Source: Ophthalmolycus amberensis (taxonomy: Eukaryota; Chordata; Actinopteri; Perciformes; Zoarcidae). From it: a stretch of DNA of 64,000 nt. The notes under the pieces were generated by a model. The model was not told where the DNA came from. It searched no databases and saw only the letters and a list, made by a program, of their open reading frames with translations. Below are positions 48,401 to 59,731 of the stretch, piece after piece. Numbering within the stretch: position 1 is the first letter of the stretch; each line of letters starts with the position of its first letter. A program made the translations under genes and the position numbers. The stretch lies in contig JAFEUB010000812.1 in NCBI GenBank assembly GCA_024529925.1, forward strand, positions 311,501 to 375,500, written 5' to 3'.

Positions 48401-51045
48401 GGTTGATGAGAGCGCCAAGACTGAACCAAAACGTAACATTGTGGGTCGTAAAAACCCAAACAATTAATTTAAAGACACTAAAATGTTCAATAGAGCTGAG
48501 AGTCGGGTGCTAATTCAACAATTGCAAATCCAATTGATATTGGATTTGCAATTGTTGCATAAGGAATGGAAGGCATTTACCATGTTTATTAGAGCTAAAG
48601 GACACACAGAATGCATTAATGGTGAGTAACACTGAATTTATTGCTCTTTTATAAGAAAACTCAACCTTTAAGTAAAAGTATGCAATTAACATTCAAAACA
48701 ATTGCCTTTACTAGCGTCAAACAACATCGTTTTTTGCTGTTGTCGTTGGTAGAGGTTGAACTACTTTTTATACTATTGGGTAGTTTAATATAAAACAATG
48801 CATCATCATTCATAAACTCAGCATATGTTTTGTATGTTAATAACTTGCCCTGATGACAAATGTCTCCCCATCCTGTCTCCAGCCTGAGGCAAGTCGTGCC
48901 TCTACCTTAAAACACAAGTCGTAAAACCTTAAAATAATTTATAAAGGCCAAAGGTAACCAGTGCAGAGAGGTCAACATGGAGGAAATGTGCTCCAGTTAG
49001 AGAATGTTATTCTACTTTTGGGGCGAATAACAAGTGACAGTAATCCAGCTGCTGTAATCAAAGGCAGGAAGGATTTGTGTGTCCGGAAATGAAGCGATGC
49101 TATTTTAGAGATGCCTGTAAGCTGACAGATGGCTGACTTTGTTATGTTGCTAAAATATTTACAACTTGGGGCCTTTTTTTGATTGAAGCTAGAGGAGAGG
49201 TTTGATGGGGTCAATAGACCGGTGTATCATCAGCGTGAAAATGAAAAAGGAATATTGAGAATCACTTAACCTGGAGGTTAGACGTAGATTGAAAACATTA
49301 AAGTTCCAATAATAGACAGACAAACACTCTCTAATGACATAAGAGACCCGGTGATTACCTGTACATTGTATCACTGTGAAATTCTGAATTTAAATGAGAT
49401 GGCAGCTCGGTAAAGGTTGCCGGAGGCTATCGGCGCCCTGCGATAATGACCCGTTAGCACAGTGATTGAATTTAAATGATATTGCAGCCACATAAACTGT
49501 TACCATTCAGGATCTACATTTACAATAGTTAAAGTGCATGCGCAAATGGCACTCCAGATTTTCACTCACTCACACACTCATACACACTTTTTTTCTGATT
49601 TTATAATTCTGCGTCTATGAAAGTGGGAAACGCTCCGCACCTCATATGAGTTTCACCAGATTCTCTGCACGTCACTAAATTGTATAAAGACCCAATGTGT
49701 CGCTATCATGTTACTATCGTGCTTGTATGAAGGAGGTTTGTTCCGTAAACCCGCGGGCCAGATATGACTGCGCTGTCTTGTGTCACCGTGATGCTGCGCT
49801 GCCAGATCGAGCTTCTCAGATACACAGAATCATTTGTTCCAGCTGTAAGTAAAAGCTATTAATGATGTAGGAGTTTATGGGCCACCCAGTTTGAATAAAT
49901 CATTGAAATATTTAACCTTTTCATAGTCTGCTCATGTACAGTTGTGTGTTTAGGGTACGCCGTGGGTTCATCAGATAATCCTTAAAATAGGAAATAACAG
50001 AACTTAACTTAGAGCTGTTGGAAAATAAGGAGGATATTTGACAAGAGGAGCGTCTGCCATCATTCACGTTGCTCTTACGGCTTCATCCAAGCATATCAGG
50101 TCTGTGTTATGTAAGAAACTGATGGGGTTATTTGTCAAACAGTCTGGATTTACTGTATAAGGAAGTACATCCCAACCTGAGAGTCGGAACCTACAAAAGA
50201 GCTCGCAAGAAGGCAAAAAAAATTTCTCCTCCACAAAATGATGATTATATTTAAGACCTTTCTCTAACTTCTGCTTACTTACCCTTCATTGTTACTGTGT
50301 TAGAAGCCTGAACCATTTCTCTCTCTAAGCAACACAGAGAGACTGATGCACACTTCTATAAGGAGGATGCTGGACTATTGCAACGCTGTTCTTTCTGGTC
50401 TACCAAAGAATACAATGATCCAACAATAAACTCCACATTCTGCTGCCAGAGTATTAACTAAGACCAAAAGGAGAGCACATTAAACCTTTACACTGGTAAC
50501 CTGCTTGTTTTTTTTGTGTTGATTTTAAAGTTCTTTTATTCGTTTATTTTTACATGGCCTTGCATGAGAGTACATCTCAGAGATGCTTTTAGTTTATGAG
50601 CCAGTAAGGCCACTCAGATCCTCTGGCTCTTCGCTTCTACGAAGAAGAACAAAAACATTTGTTGACGCTGCTTTTAGCTATTATGCTCCAAGCCGTCGTA
50701 ACATCCTTCCAGAGAATCTGAGAGGAGCTGAAAATACAGACATTCAAACAGAAACAAGAAATGAATCTCTTCAGTCTGGATTTTATGTTGTGTTTCATAA
50801 TTTTATGTTTTTTATTATTACTGGTTATAATGTGTATGGTTATCTGATTATATTCAGGGTCAGTTTTTATGCTACGGGTTTAGTATTTATCCATGTTTAT
50901 TTGAATCCGCTCTAATTTGACTTTATTAACGATTTGCCTACTGTTTAGCATTATTATAGTAGTGTAGAGACTCCCAAAACAAACAAAGATTTATTTTTTT
51001 GTTTCTCAACAACTGATTCATGAAGGAAAAACACATATACACACT

Positions 51046-51084
<39 letters not shown>

Positions 51085-52930
51085 TTGACATAAAGGAAAC
51101 AACATGACAGCTGTAGGGTAAGATGTCCTGCAACATCCCAGGAGGTGTTGTCTGTCCGATAGCAGTGAGCGCGTCTCCTCTCGTGTTAACCCTGGACACT
51201 GCAGTGCTGTAAGAGGAATGAGGTCAAAGGTCACGCTTACCTGCGTTGTCTCCATCTGTCCAACTGGCAGGCGGTCTACCAGCAATGGTTCACACATTTC
51301 AAACAAAAAATATGAACCAGGGAAATCAATCAGACACATTTAAAGCAATTAAAGGGATTATTTCTTATTTGGCAGCATAATAGATACATTTTGTGACATG
51401 ATTGCGAATGATTGATTTGGAGATGCTGCGGGAATCTTTATTTTCTTGGCATCTTTTGTAATCTTCTGAGATTATTATAGGCCGATATGGGTCTGCAGGT
51501 TTCTGTCCTTCCGCCTCTTCACGTTCAGAAGGCGTGAAAGGCAGAGGAGCCTTGACAGTAGAAGTCAAGACTTTTAAGAGGAAGTTGCTGAACTCCCACG
51601 TTACAGCTGTCAGGGGGGCTGATGACCGTACAGAGGTTCATCACTGCAAGCGAACCACCAACTTCCACTGGGTTTTCAAGTGGGGAAAGATGTAGACCAA
51701 CGGTCTGTATTAAACAAGGATTAGATTAAACTCATATGAGCGTAAAGCGCAAAGATTTATAGATTGATACGCTCGACTTTCAAACTCTGTTTACTTGTCA
51801 CTGGAGACATACAATGCACTTTCTACATTTAAATGGCTCCATGTTTGTGCCATTGAACAATCCTCCATCTGTTTGCTCTCAGAATCAGTGTTTAAGGGAT
51901 CAATATAAAGCTGATATAACTTACCGTGCTCGTATTATGTTTGAATCCCTTTTCTTTGCTTGGTTCTTTCAACAGTGTGAAGGTTTACAAACCAATATTA
52001 TGTTGATTCAGTTAGATCCTTCTTCAGTAGCTGAATGTGTGAATCAGCTTTAGTAAAAGTTGAATTATGTGCCAGCTACAGTACCAGGGTACACCGTTTT
52101 ATTAGATTCTTTTCTACATTAGTGTTGATTTTAATGTGTAAAGCTACTAAAATGACTAACGGATTAGGTTTAGAGGGTGAGTGTATTGAACATCTTACAC
52201 TTCAACACAAAGATGACAAAAAATGAATGAATTTATAAATGTCAGCTTTACATTCTGAAAGAATACTGCCTGTTTTACACCTGTATTATAAAGATTAAAA
52301 AGCTTTTATGGTTTGGTTTTGGTCTTTAAGTTTCCATCGTTGAGTTTCTATATCGGGTATTTTGGTTTAATTGTAGCAACGTTGTCTAACAGACTTGTAA
52401 CCTTTTCCAAAGGAATTACTGTCATTGCTATTTGAAGACATTCATGTCATCCTAAATAGTGACTGACGAGTGTTTTCATGTGTAACTCTGTGTGCTCTCT
52501 CTTCTTAGACGGAGGCCATCCACCCAGACTGTGCCCTGGTGGTTCAGCACATGAAGGCTCAGGAGGACTGTAACCAGATCCTCAAACAGGAGGAGAGCAA
52601 CCACTCCACCAGGACAGGTCCGTGTGTTTTCATCACGCACACACACACACACTTACATAGTGGGGACTCTTGTCCCATCAGGTCCCCACAAGGTGTATTA
52701 CTGTCTCTATTCCTCAGACTTGGCTTTAGTAAGATTAGACGCTTTGGCTAAGGTTAGGGTATGGTCATGCAGTGTGGGACTCTGGTCTGGTGTTGGTCTT
52801 GATTCGATCTCGCTCAACTACAACACTGACGTGAGGTAGTTAAGACCGTCGCCATTACACACTCTTATTACAAGCCCTAGTGCACGCTAAGTACTAGTTA
52901 TGAACTAGTAACTTGTTCACACTCACACAT

Positions 52931-52989
<59 letters not shown>

Positions 52990-55900
52990 ATTTAGTTCCA
53001 AAGGAATCCAAGCTACAGTCTCCTGCCGTCCTTTTTGCACACATTTTCGTTTGACTTGCAGATGTGCTCTGCTCTCTGTCTTGTCAGTTTTTGCGCATAA
53101 ACTAGCTACCTTATATTTATCGTCTTATCATATGATCAAATAGAGACTTGACATTGATCAACTTACATATTACCCAGCGTTCATTGTTGCATATCTGGAT
53201 ATGACAAAAATACCCAAGAAAATGTAATTAAATGTTTTTTTGAACAAAATGATATGCTTATTCTACATAAACTATAAACACTCTTTCTTTGGGCCCCAAC
53301 ACCGCTCAGGTCTGTATTCACACCCTTGCCTCAAAAGGTGTTAAAAGGAATGAAAGATGTTGGAGCTTCGACAGCAAATGTCATAAGTTGAAGAACAAAT
53401 CTCTGGGCTCCAACGTTTCTGCTCAGGGAATTGATCATGGAGGCTCCTCATTAAAGCAAAGGACGTTCATTTTTAATATTAAAAAACAGGTGACATTTTT
53501 GAATTACCAACACAAAAACCTGAGTCACATTTTTAAAAGGCACCATGTGCAGGTTTTGAATAACGGATGCATACCATTTTCTTCAACTTTTCTTTCACCT
53601 TGATAATACATCATTTGATTCTCATTGAACATTTGAGTGGAATTAAGTATGGTGTAGAAGAGATTGATGCACTTATATCTTCACTTTCTGTTACCAGAGG
53701 CCTTTTTTGGGTTGTTGCTGTAATGTCAGGACTTTGCCTCCCATTCAACAGTATATGGTCAACAGTCCCTTCTTGCTGCGGGAAAGGTAACTGCCTTTTG
53801 GATGTGTGGAGAAATTACATTTTGTTGCAAATCAACTCAAACTTGGTATTCTTTGGTGAGAACATGAGGAGCCTTGCGTTTTTACAAACTATTTATGCAG
53901 AAAGAAATAGCCATGACAGTGACACAAAAACAAATGGAGGTGATACAGATGTTGAGGGAGGAGGGATTCGTGCAGTCTGCGTAGCACAGTGCATCATGTA
54001 AGGCTCTTAGGAGTAAACACAGCTGGCTGCTGGAAGCCTTTCTTTTAGCTGATGATTGCGTCTCTTTAATCAAGAGCATAGTGAGGGCATTTGCTTCCAG
54101 TTTAACCGACCTTGACTTGGCAGAGCAGCCAAAACAATCAAGGGATCTAATCAGGTGTGGAGATGCCTGGATTAAAGGCACTGATTGGTCAACCTGGCCT
54201 AGTCCTCTTTCATCTGTGCAGCTCAAGTAGGAGGTGAGCCAACTGAATCAGAGGAGATTCATCCATTATTCTCTCTTCAATGCCTCAGAAAAAAACAAAA
54301 CAAAAAACTCAGCCACAGGAACAGCTTGTCCTTCAGGAGGGACCGTGTTTAATTTTCAATCCGAGCTGCCGTCTGAAAGCATGTCGATTACACCTGAAAT
54401 ATGAATTCTCTTTGTTCTGAAGTGTTTTCGAATAATGAGACGGTCATTCTAGGCAGGCAAGCTTCGCTCTCGCCTCGCTCCGTCTCCCCACTTTGAAAAG
54501 GTTGTTGTGAGAGCTACACGCTCGGTGAGGCGGTCGTCTGTTTCGCCCAGTGGGACTTACACAGCTGGTGTCGCTTTGAATTAATTGCATTATTTGTCAC
54601 CCTTTCCTGTGATCATTCACAGCAAGGATGTGACAATTAGCATTTGAAGCGGCAGGTATGAGCCGCTGCAAGTCCGGAATGAACACTTCTCATGTCGGCT
54701 CGTACAAAGATCCGGTCAGGAGGTGGAAACAGTCAAGCTGCCCCCGAAAAGGCTTGGCTCTTTTGAGGGAGCTCAGACAAAATCTGAGCTGCCAAAAAGA
54801 TATAATCACTATTATTAAACACATACATGAACATTGAACCTTTCTTAAATCAACAGTGACACACATGTTGCTCAGCTTGACAAAGATGTGGTGATGGATG
54901 GAGCTGCAGCAACTGATGGCATTGGCCTTTCATTTTTTTTGAGCTGGTCAAATGACCTCAGTAAACTGTATTACTGCTCCGTTCTACTGTCACTCTATTT
55001 CTATGGTCGGCGCTGTACAACTGCATTAAAAGGATGAAAGATAATGCACAATTTGCAGGATTACAGCATCAGAGTGGATAGTGCAAACGAATAAACAAGA
55101 GACAAAAGTAGAAAAACAAGATCAAAACAAGTATAAGAAATAGGTAAAGGTATAATATATCAGTAAAAAAACGTAATAAAAACAACTAAAATATCATAGA
55201 ATCGGACTGAATGGTTGAATTCCATTTCAATTGGACATCAGCAGCCAAGCACATGAAGAAGGAGCCACTGATAGCAAAGCATGAGCGAAGCCTGCAAAAG
55301 TGCCAGCAGGATATTATTTTAAAGCCGCCCGTCTGCTTGTAGACCTTTAGCTAAAGGTCTTTAGGTCAAACATGCCACAGCAATATTTATTCAGCAGCTG
55401 TCCCGGCAATGAACGGCGACAAATAGTAAACGAAGTGCCCTCCTAATCAGTAAACCCAATATGAAACTCATCAATACAAGACAATATTCCAACAATAAGT
55501 CAGGACAAAGCTATGTGAACACAACATGCCTCGGCAACATTAATTCAGCACCACATGTCAATGGACAGCGACCAATAATAAACCGAGTGCCCTCCTAATC
55601 AGTACGCAGAATAGGAAACGAAAAGTTTGAAGCTTCATTCATAATGTTGACTTTTGAATTTTAAATGAACTTTGAAGGAACACAGTTTTTGCTTCTTTTT
55701 TTTGCATGTTTTTCTTTTCTTATTTTGCATAGGTACATACATACACATTTTGACTGAGCAACATTATTATGAACAGCATGCACACCTGAATGGAATGAAG
55801 CCATGAATAATGTCATTATTGCGGGTGTTAGTGTGGTTCGTTATATTTGCCAGCAATGGATAAAAAAGGACAAACACCAAAACAGGTGAAATCACACTCT

Positions 55901-58900
55901 CAAATTCACCTTGTTCCCTTTTTCTCTTTCTTGAGCAGTCAGCAACTGTCCACTAGAGACAGAGAGAGGGCAGATGTCTCGTCGTACTTTGGGTTAATTA
56001 CCTTCACGCCTCCAGTCCCACAGGAGACTCTATCAGGGCAGAAACAAGGGAAGTCAGTGACAGAGAGGAAATAAGGAAGTAACGCAGGAGTGAACAGTGA
56101 GAGGGGATTAACAGTCTTGTCCATTTTCAAAGGATACTTGCAATTAGACCCACAGTAAGCAAGAGCCAGCCTCATGAATTTAAGTGTGTGTGTGTGTGTG
56201 GGTGTGTGTGTGTGCACGGGTCTTTTTCCACATAGCTTTCATGTTCCGGCGTTGACATTTCCACAGATCATTACACACCGTGGCGGTCCTGCCCTCTCTG
56301 TCTCTTTGCGATCACTCGCAATTGTCATTTCCATAACTAATTACACGGACCAAATACCATAGGTGGGAAGTAACAAAGTACATTTGATTGCAGAACTGAT
56401 AGGGCTTCAAACACATCAACATTAATCCGCAGTAATATCGATGATGGATTCATCGTTTATCAAGTCGAAATGCTACATGTTTGAAGGTTCGAGCTTCTCA
56501 AATGTGAAGAGTTGTTGCTTTTCTGTTTCATGTGACTAACGCAGCGCCCCGTCAAAACACGCTGGTTCTGAACTGACCGATTGCTTGACCTCCGGTAGCT
56601 TCAAGCTTCACACTGCACTTCCTTGGGTCCTGAGCAATACATCCAATACACATTTGTTGCAATTTTACGCGATAAGGGAGGAATTTGCTACAAGTTCATA
56701 ATTTGTTTTTTTCCAATTTTATTTTTCCTTTATCTTAATTTCAGAGTAATGACTCTTTTTTGTCCTATTTTTTTTTTTAGCAAATTTTGAGCAGTTTGTT
56801 CTGCTCAAAATAAGTTAGTGTGTGTCTGGTTAGATTTGAAATTCTCTCGCCCCTCCATAACCGTGATGAAAAAGGCAGGACTCTGAGGTTTTTAATGTAT
56901 GTTAAATGTGTTGGGAGAGAAACAATGAGTTGCATTGTTTCAAGCCGACCTGATTGGTGCACAAAAGCATGTGAAATCACTTTTGGAGTTCAATTCATCT
57001 CTTACCCTGTCTCATTTGCAATGAAGAAGTCACTGTTCTCTAAAGAGAGGCCTTTCCATGCATCAAACATGATTTTTTTTTACTTAAAGCCTCTGAGAGA
57101 CTCAAAGGCTCGAGGAGAGAGCAACGTGCACACGTACTGCTTAAATGTCAATATTACTCCACTCTGTCTCTCAACAGCAGCAACCAGTTACAGACAATTT
57201 GCTTGATAAATATTCTACGCAATGTAGACATTGTCTATAGTTGTCTCATCTTATTAAATCAAGATTCAACATTCAGCTCTGCTTGGATAGTCAGTGTCAG
57301 GTGGTAGTGGAAGACTGTACAGTTTGGGTTTGCAAAGCGGAAGGCGGATTAGACGACTGCTGTCTAAACAGAACATAAAACCATCTTTTATGTTTCCATA
57401 ATCTGTCAGGTAAACTAAACAAGCACCCTGCTGAATTCCACTCCTTCCTCCTCTTCTCCCTTATCACGTAATATTGTTTATTAAAGGGTAGATATTGTCA
57501 TACATACATCCCAGTGGAACCTTTGCTCTTGTAATATTTGTAACAATATTACAAGAGCAGCAATGCACATGACAAACAGGAGACAAATGGTTTATTGAAC
57601 CATGAAAGCGCTACAAAGCGCAGTGTGCTAGGGAGAGCTGTAGCCAGAGGAGGAATCAAACATTGAGATATGATGACCGTACAGGTGAAGAGGAAAAACA
57701 GGACATCCGCTTGGATTGACGGTCAATCTATTCTCCTTCCCGAATCTCGTCTGACCCTTGGAAATGAAAAAAAAGCTCATAACTTGTTCCGAGTTTTATT
57801 ATACTGTAGATCGCATAAGTGTCAGAGGGGGAAATCTTTGTATAACTGCCACGAAGCAAACACGGCAAGGTTTAAAGACATAGCACTCAGGCTGGATTTG
57901 ACCTGCGACAGAAAGATGATCCAATGAGTCACATGTGAAGCCGTGCTTCAGGTAATAAACAGACAATAATATGTACCTCTTTCTAATGCTGCCTCGTAGA
58001 CCAGCGACAGCCATTAGTGTGATTCACAGGCAGCTCTAACGAGGCTGCGTGTGTTCGTCTCACTAAAGATGTAGGGACCGCCATAAATGTTTGGGACCTC
58101 TGCAGTAATCCAATATGTATACCAATGCAATCAATGCATCTATTTGAAAATGGTCTATATAGCCTGTAAAGTTTGTCAATACCTTGGTTAGTTACTTAGT
58201 CTACGTGTTCATTGTTACAGTGTTACTACAAGGCTAGCATTGTGGGTAATTGTATTAGAATGATGTAACTGTGTAAATAATAAACACAAAATCAACAGAG
58301 GAAGTAAAAGAAGGTTGTTTTTTCTTTTGTTTGGTGGGGTTCTAACGCGCCAAGGTGCGAGTGAGCATAATGGCGCTGTTGAAGAACTTAACATAAACCT
58401 GTCACACAGACCACTGATCCAAACAGGATGACTGACACCACGGAGAGGGGATTTAATGAAAGGAAGGGCGTTGTGCTCAAGATGCTTCCCGTTAACAGGA
58501 CTGTACAAACAGCCATAGCTAAATAGCTAATATATGCATGGCAAAAAATGTCAGTTCAAAGCCACATTTATCCAGCGAGATGTTTGTCCCATCAGAGAAC
58601 CTCCAGCACAGCCAAAAGCTGTGTTTTATTATTTATGAGTGGTGGCGTGTCTCTGCGCGCTGCCGTTTTAATTGACACAGGGCCAAGCAGCTTTGATGTG
58701 CGAGAGAGAGACGGGCCCCTCATTACTGCTCCATCTATCTCCCTCGTTCGGAGGCTGCAGCCATGTGAGGGGAACAGCAGAGAGGAAGCGTGGGCAGAGA
58801 GGAGGGCGGAGGACGTCACCAAAGTCCCTCATTTTCCCAGACTGGGGGAAAACCCCTTGAAAGATTACACCAGACGACTGAGTTTCTATACAGATAAAAT

Positions 58901-59731
58901 TGTTCCTAATTAGGTATGTGAATCAGTAGCTAACCTTAGCATGTACTGTAGCATTAAGAGGTGATCGGGGTCAAACAAGTCACCCAATGACTACATTTTA
59001 AGTGAGCCGCATAAAGAGAGAGGAGAAGAAAGATCGATCCCCCTGTCTCTAGTCAGGATTAAATCAGATATACGACATTATGCTGCAAAATTCTCCCGAT
59101 TATCAAATCATTTTTTTTCTATCAATTGAAACGGGTAAAGATTTGGCCCGTGCAGGAAGATCATTTCCACCTTTTTCCTGAATCAACTTGCTTCATAGAG
59201 TTCCTTAAAATCCAGTTCATTTTGTCTTGGTTCTGGTACAGCCTCCTTCCGTATTCTTATGGATAGACGACGGTACTTAAAAATGTCTATTTGGAGACTA
59301 TTTGAAAAAGTCCTACTGCAATAGGACATTCCTTTCACCTGTGTTAAGAAAATAAGGTTTTAGTCGACAGAGATTTGTTGCAGTTCCAACACAAAATGTC
59401 ACGTAATAATTTAACTTCATCAACTTATACACAATAAATAATTAAGTTACCTCTCCTCTTTCCAAAAAAATCGATCAATCTGCCATCTATAGGGCCTAAA
59501 TGCGTCTGACCATATTTAATACAGCGCAGTCTCTTTGACGTTGTCCTCCTGAACTGTGAGCTCATCACTCAAACTAACTGGTGAAGTGATGAATATGTGA
59601 TGAATGTTGTCTTCTTGTCTCAGGTTGTCCGGCAGCGTGGGATGAGCTCCGTTGCTGGTATCGTGCTGAGGTGGGACAGCTGGTCAGTGTCTCGTGTGCC
59701 AACATCTCCCAGCTGTTTGCTAACAACCAAG
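45484..59731 (+). CDS. Class B1 (secretin-family) peptide hormone receptor, 5' exons 1-3, partial
   Basis: Three exons join in phase: 45484-45585 (donor GTGAGT), 52509-52617 (donor GTCCGT) and 59624-59731 (donor GTAAAT). They give 106 residues plus one base. Exon 1 encodes a signal peptide (hydrophobic MATLLHVVLFLQMVV). Exons 2 and 3 encode the start of the hormone-binding extracellular domain: TEAIHPDCALVVQHMKAQ, DCNQIL, a potential N-glycosylation site NHS, GCPAAWDELRCW, VGQLVSVSC and LFANNQG. The Cys spacing, the W-D-x-L-x-C-W core and the exon sizes (about 109 and 108 bp, phases 1 and 1) fit the VIP/PACAP/GHRH/secretin receptor branch, whose members sit in the plasma membrane and signal through Gs. 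IHPDC recalls VIPR2 and GHRHR, and GCPAxWD recalls GHRHR, but I cannot settle the subtype, so no symbol is given. The next exon (NCT...GWS motif) and the seven-transmembrane exons were not seen before 64000. Confidence 0.8.
47255..47360 (+). repeat. Dispersed repeat family C, copy 2
   Basis: Matches the copy at 37395-37515 in order and orientation, with a short extra insertion (CTATTCAAAAAGCC) between the shared blocks. Confidence 0.65.
47418..47950 (-). mobile_element. Fish interspersed element, 3' end (minus orientation)
   Basis: Starts with three ATTCA-type units and CAATTTATTTAGTGTAGCCC, then AGAGGGCTTTACAATCTGTA, GGAACAGGAAAAACTCCC and GCAACAGAGGAGGGATCCCT. I recognise this ordered string as a very abundant teleost repeat, read here in reverse; in the minus direction it ends in AAATAAATTGAATTGAATTG. 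The class is probably a non-LTR retrotransposon 3' region. The right boundary is approximate. Confidence 0.7.
48516..48557. repeat. Perfect 19-bp inverted repeat, 4-nt loop
   Basis: CAACAATTGCAAATCCAAT (48516-48534) and ATTGGATTTGCAATTGTTG (48539-48557) are exact reverse complements around the loop TGAT. Each arm carries an ATTTGCAA/TTGCAAAT core. The pairing stops abruptly outside the arms. Located in intron 1 of the receptor gene. Confidence 0.9.
50300..50760 (+). mobile_element. Degenerate L2-type LINE fragment
   Basis: Plus-strand frames give MLDYCNAVLSGLPKNT, then a broken LTKT/RRAH segment, LLVYEPVRPLRSSGSSLL, FVDAAFSYYAPSRRNILPENLRGAE in a single run, and a frame-shifted KIQTFKQK. These match, in order, the C-terminal region of L2-type polyproteins. 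Many stops and frameshifts show it is dead. Confidence 0.8.
51049..51082 (+). repeat. (CA)17 microsatellite
   Basis: A simple CA run. Confidence 0.95.
52932..52989 (+). repeat. (CA)29 microsatellite
   Basis: An uninterrupted CA run near the start of receptor intron 2. Confidence 0.95.
55341..55360. repeat. Perfect 20-bp palindrome
   Basis: AGACCTTTAGCTAAAGGTCT equals its own reverse complement. It lies about 10-15 bp before the first unit of the duplicated block at 55370. Confidence 0.95.
55370..55620 (+). repeat. Diverged direct duplication, 152-bp period
   Basis: AACATGCCACAGCAATATTT at 55370 and AACATGCCTCGGCAACATTA about 152 bp later begin two related blocks of roughly 100 bp. They share the exact 18-mer GTGCCCTCCTAATCAGTA at 55435-55452 and 55587-55604, then AATATGAAAC versus AATAGGAAAC. 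No open frame runs through them. Confidence 0.8.
56185..56215 (+). repeat. (GT)n microsatellite, imperfect
   Basis: A GT run with one GGG interruption. Confidence 0.9.
56395..56530 (+). repeat. Dispersed repeat family A, copy 5
   Basis: CAGTAATATCGATGATGGAT, ATGTTTGAAGGTTCGAGCTT and AATGTGAAGAGTTGTTGCTT line up with the copies at 6.1 and 11.9 kb. Non-coding. Confidence 0.55.
57524..57559. repeat. Perfect 15-bp inverted repeat, 6-nt loop
   Basis: TGCTCTTGTAATATT (57524-57538) and AATATTACAAGAGCA (57545-57559) are exact reverse complements around TGTAAC. In receptor intron 2. Confidence 0.9.

Larger units (their letters stand above)
45586..52508 (+). other. Intron 1 of the class B receptor gene
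   Basis: A 6.9 kb intron with an L2-type LINE fragment, an L2/RTE-like 3' end, a perfect 19-bp inverted repeat and a CA microsatellite. No coding exon is seen inside it on either strand. A minus-strand segment near 51240-51300 ends in CAG/GTAAGC but lacks any family support. Confidence 0.55.
52618..59623 (+). other. Intron 2 of the class B receptor gene
   Basis: A 7.0 kb intron with a CA microsatellite, one family A repeat copy, a perfect 20-bp palindrome beside a duplicated block, and a 15-bp inverted repeat. An open frame of 144 residues (53567-54001) lacks any recognised motif and splice support. Stretches near 54.4-54.7 and 58.6-58.9 kb are less A/T-rich than their surroundings and could hold conserved non-coding sequence. 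Confidence 0.55.

Noticed and set aside
51240..51300. A minus-strand exon-like segment (EPLLVDRLPVGQMETTQ then GTAAGC)
   Set aside because: The donor is good but the acceptor is poor, and no partner exon or family match was found.
53567..54001. A 144-residue plus-strand frame within receptor intron 2
   Set aside because: No motif, no splice signals at useful positions and unremarkable composition; most likely a chance frame.
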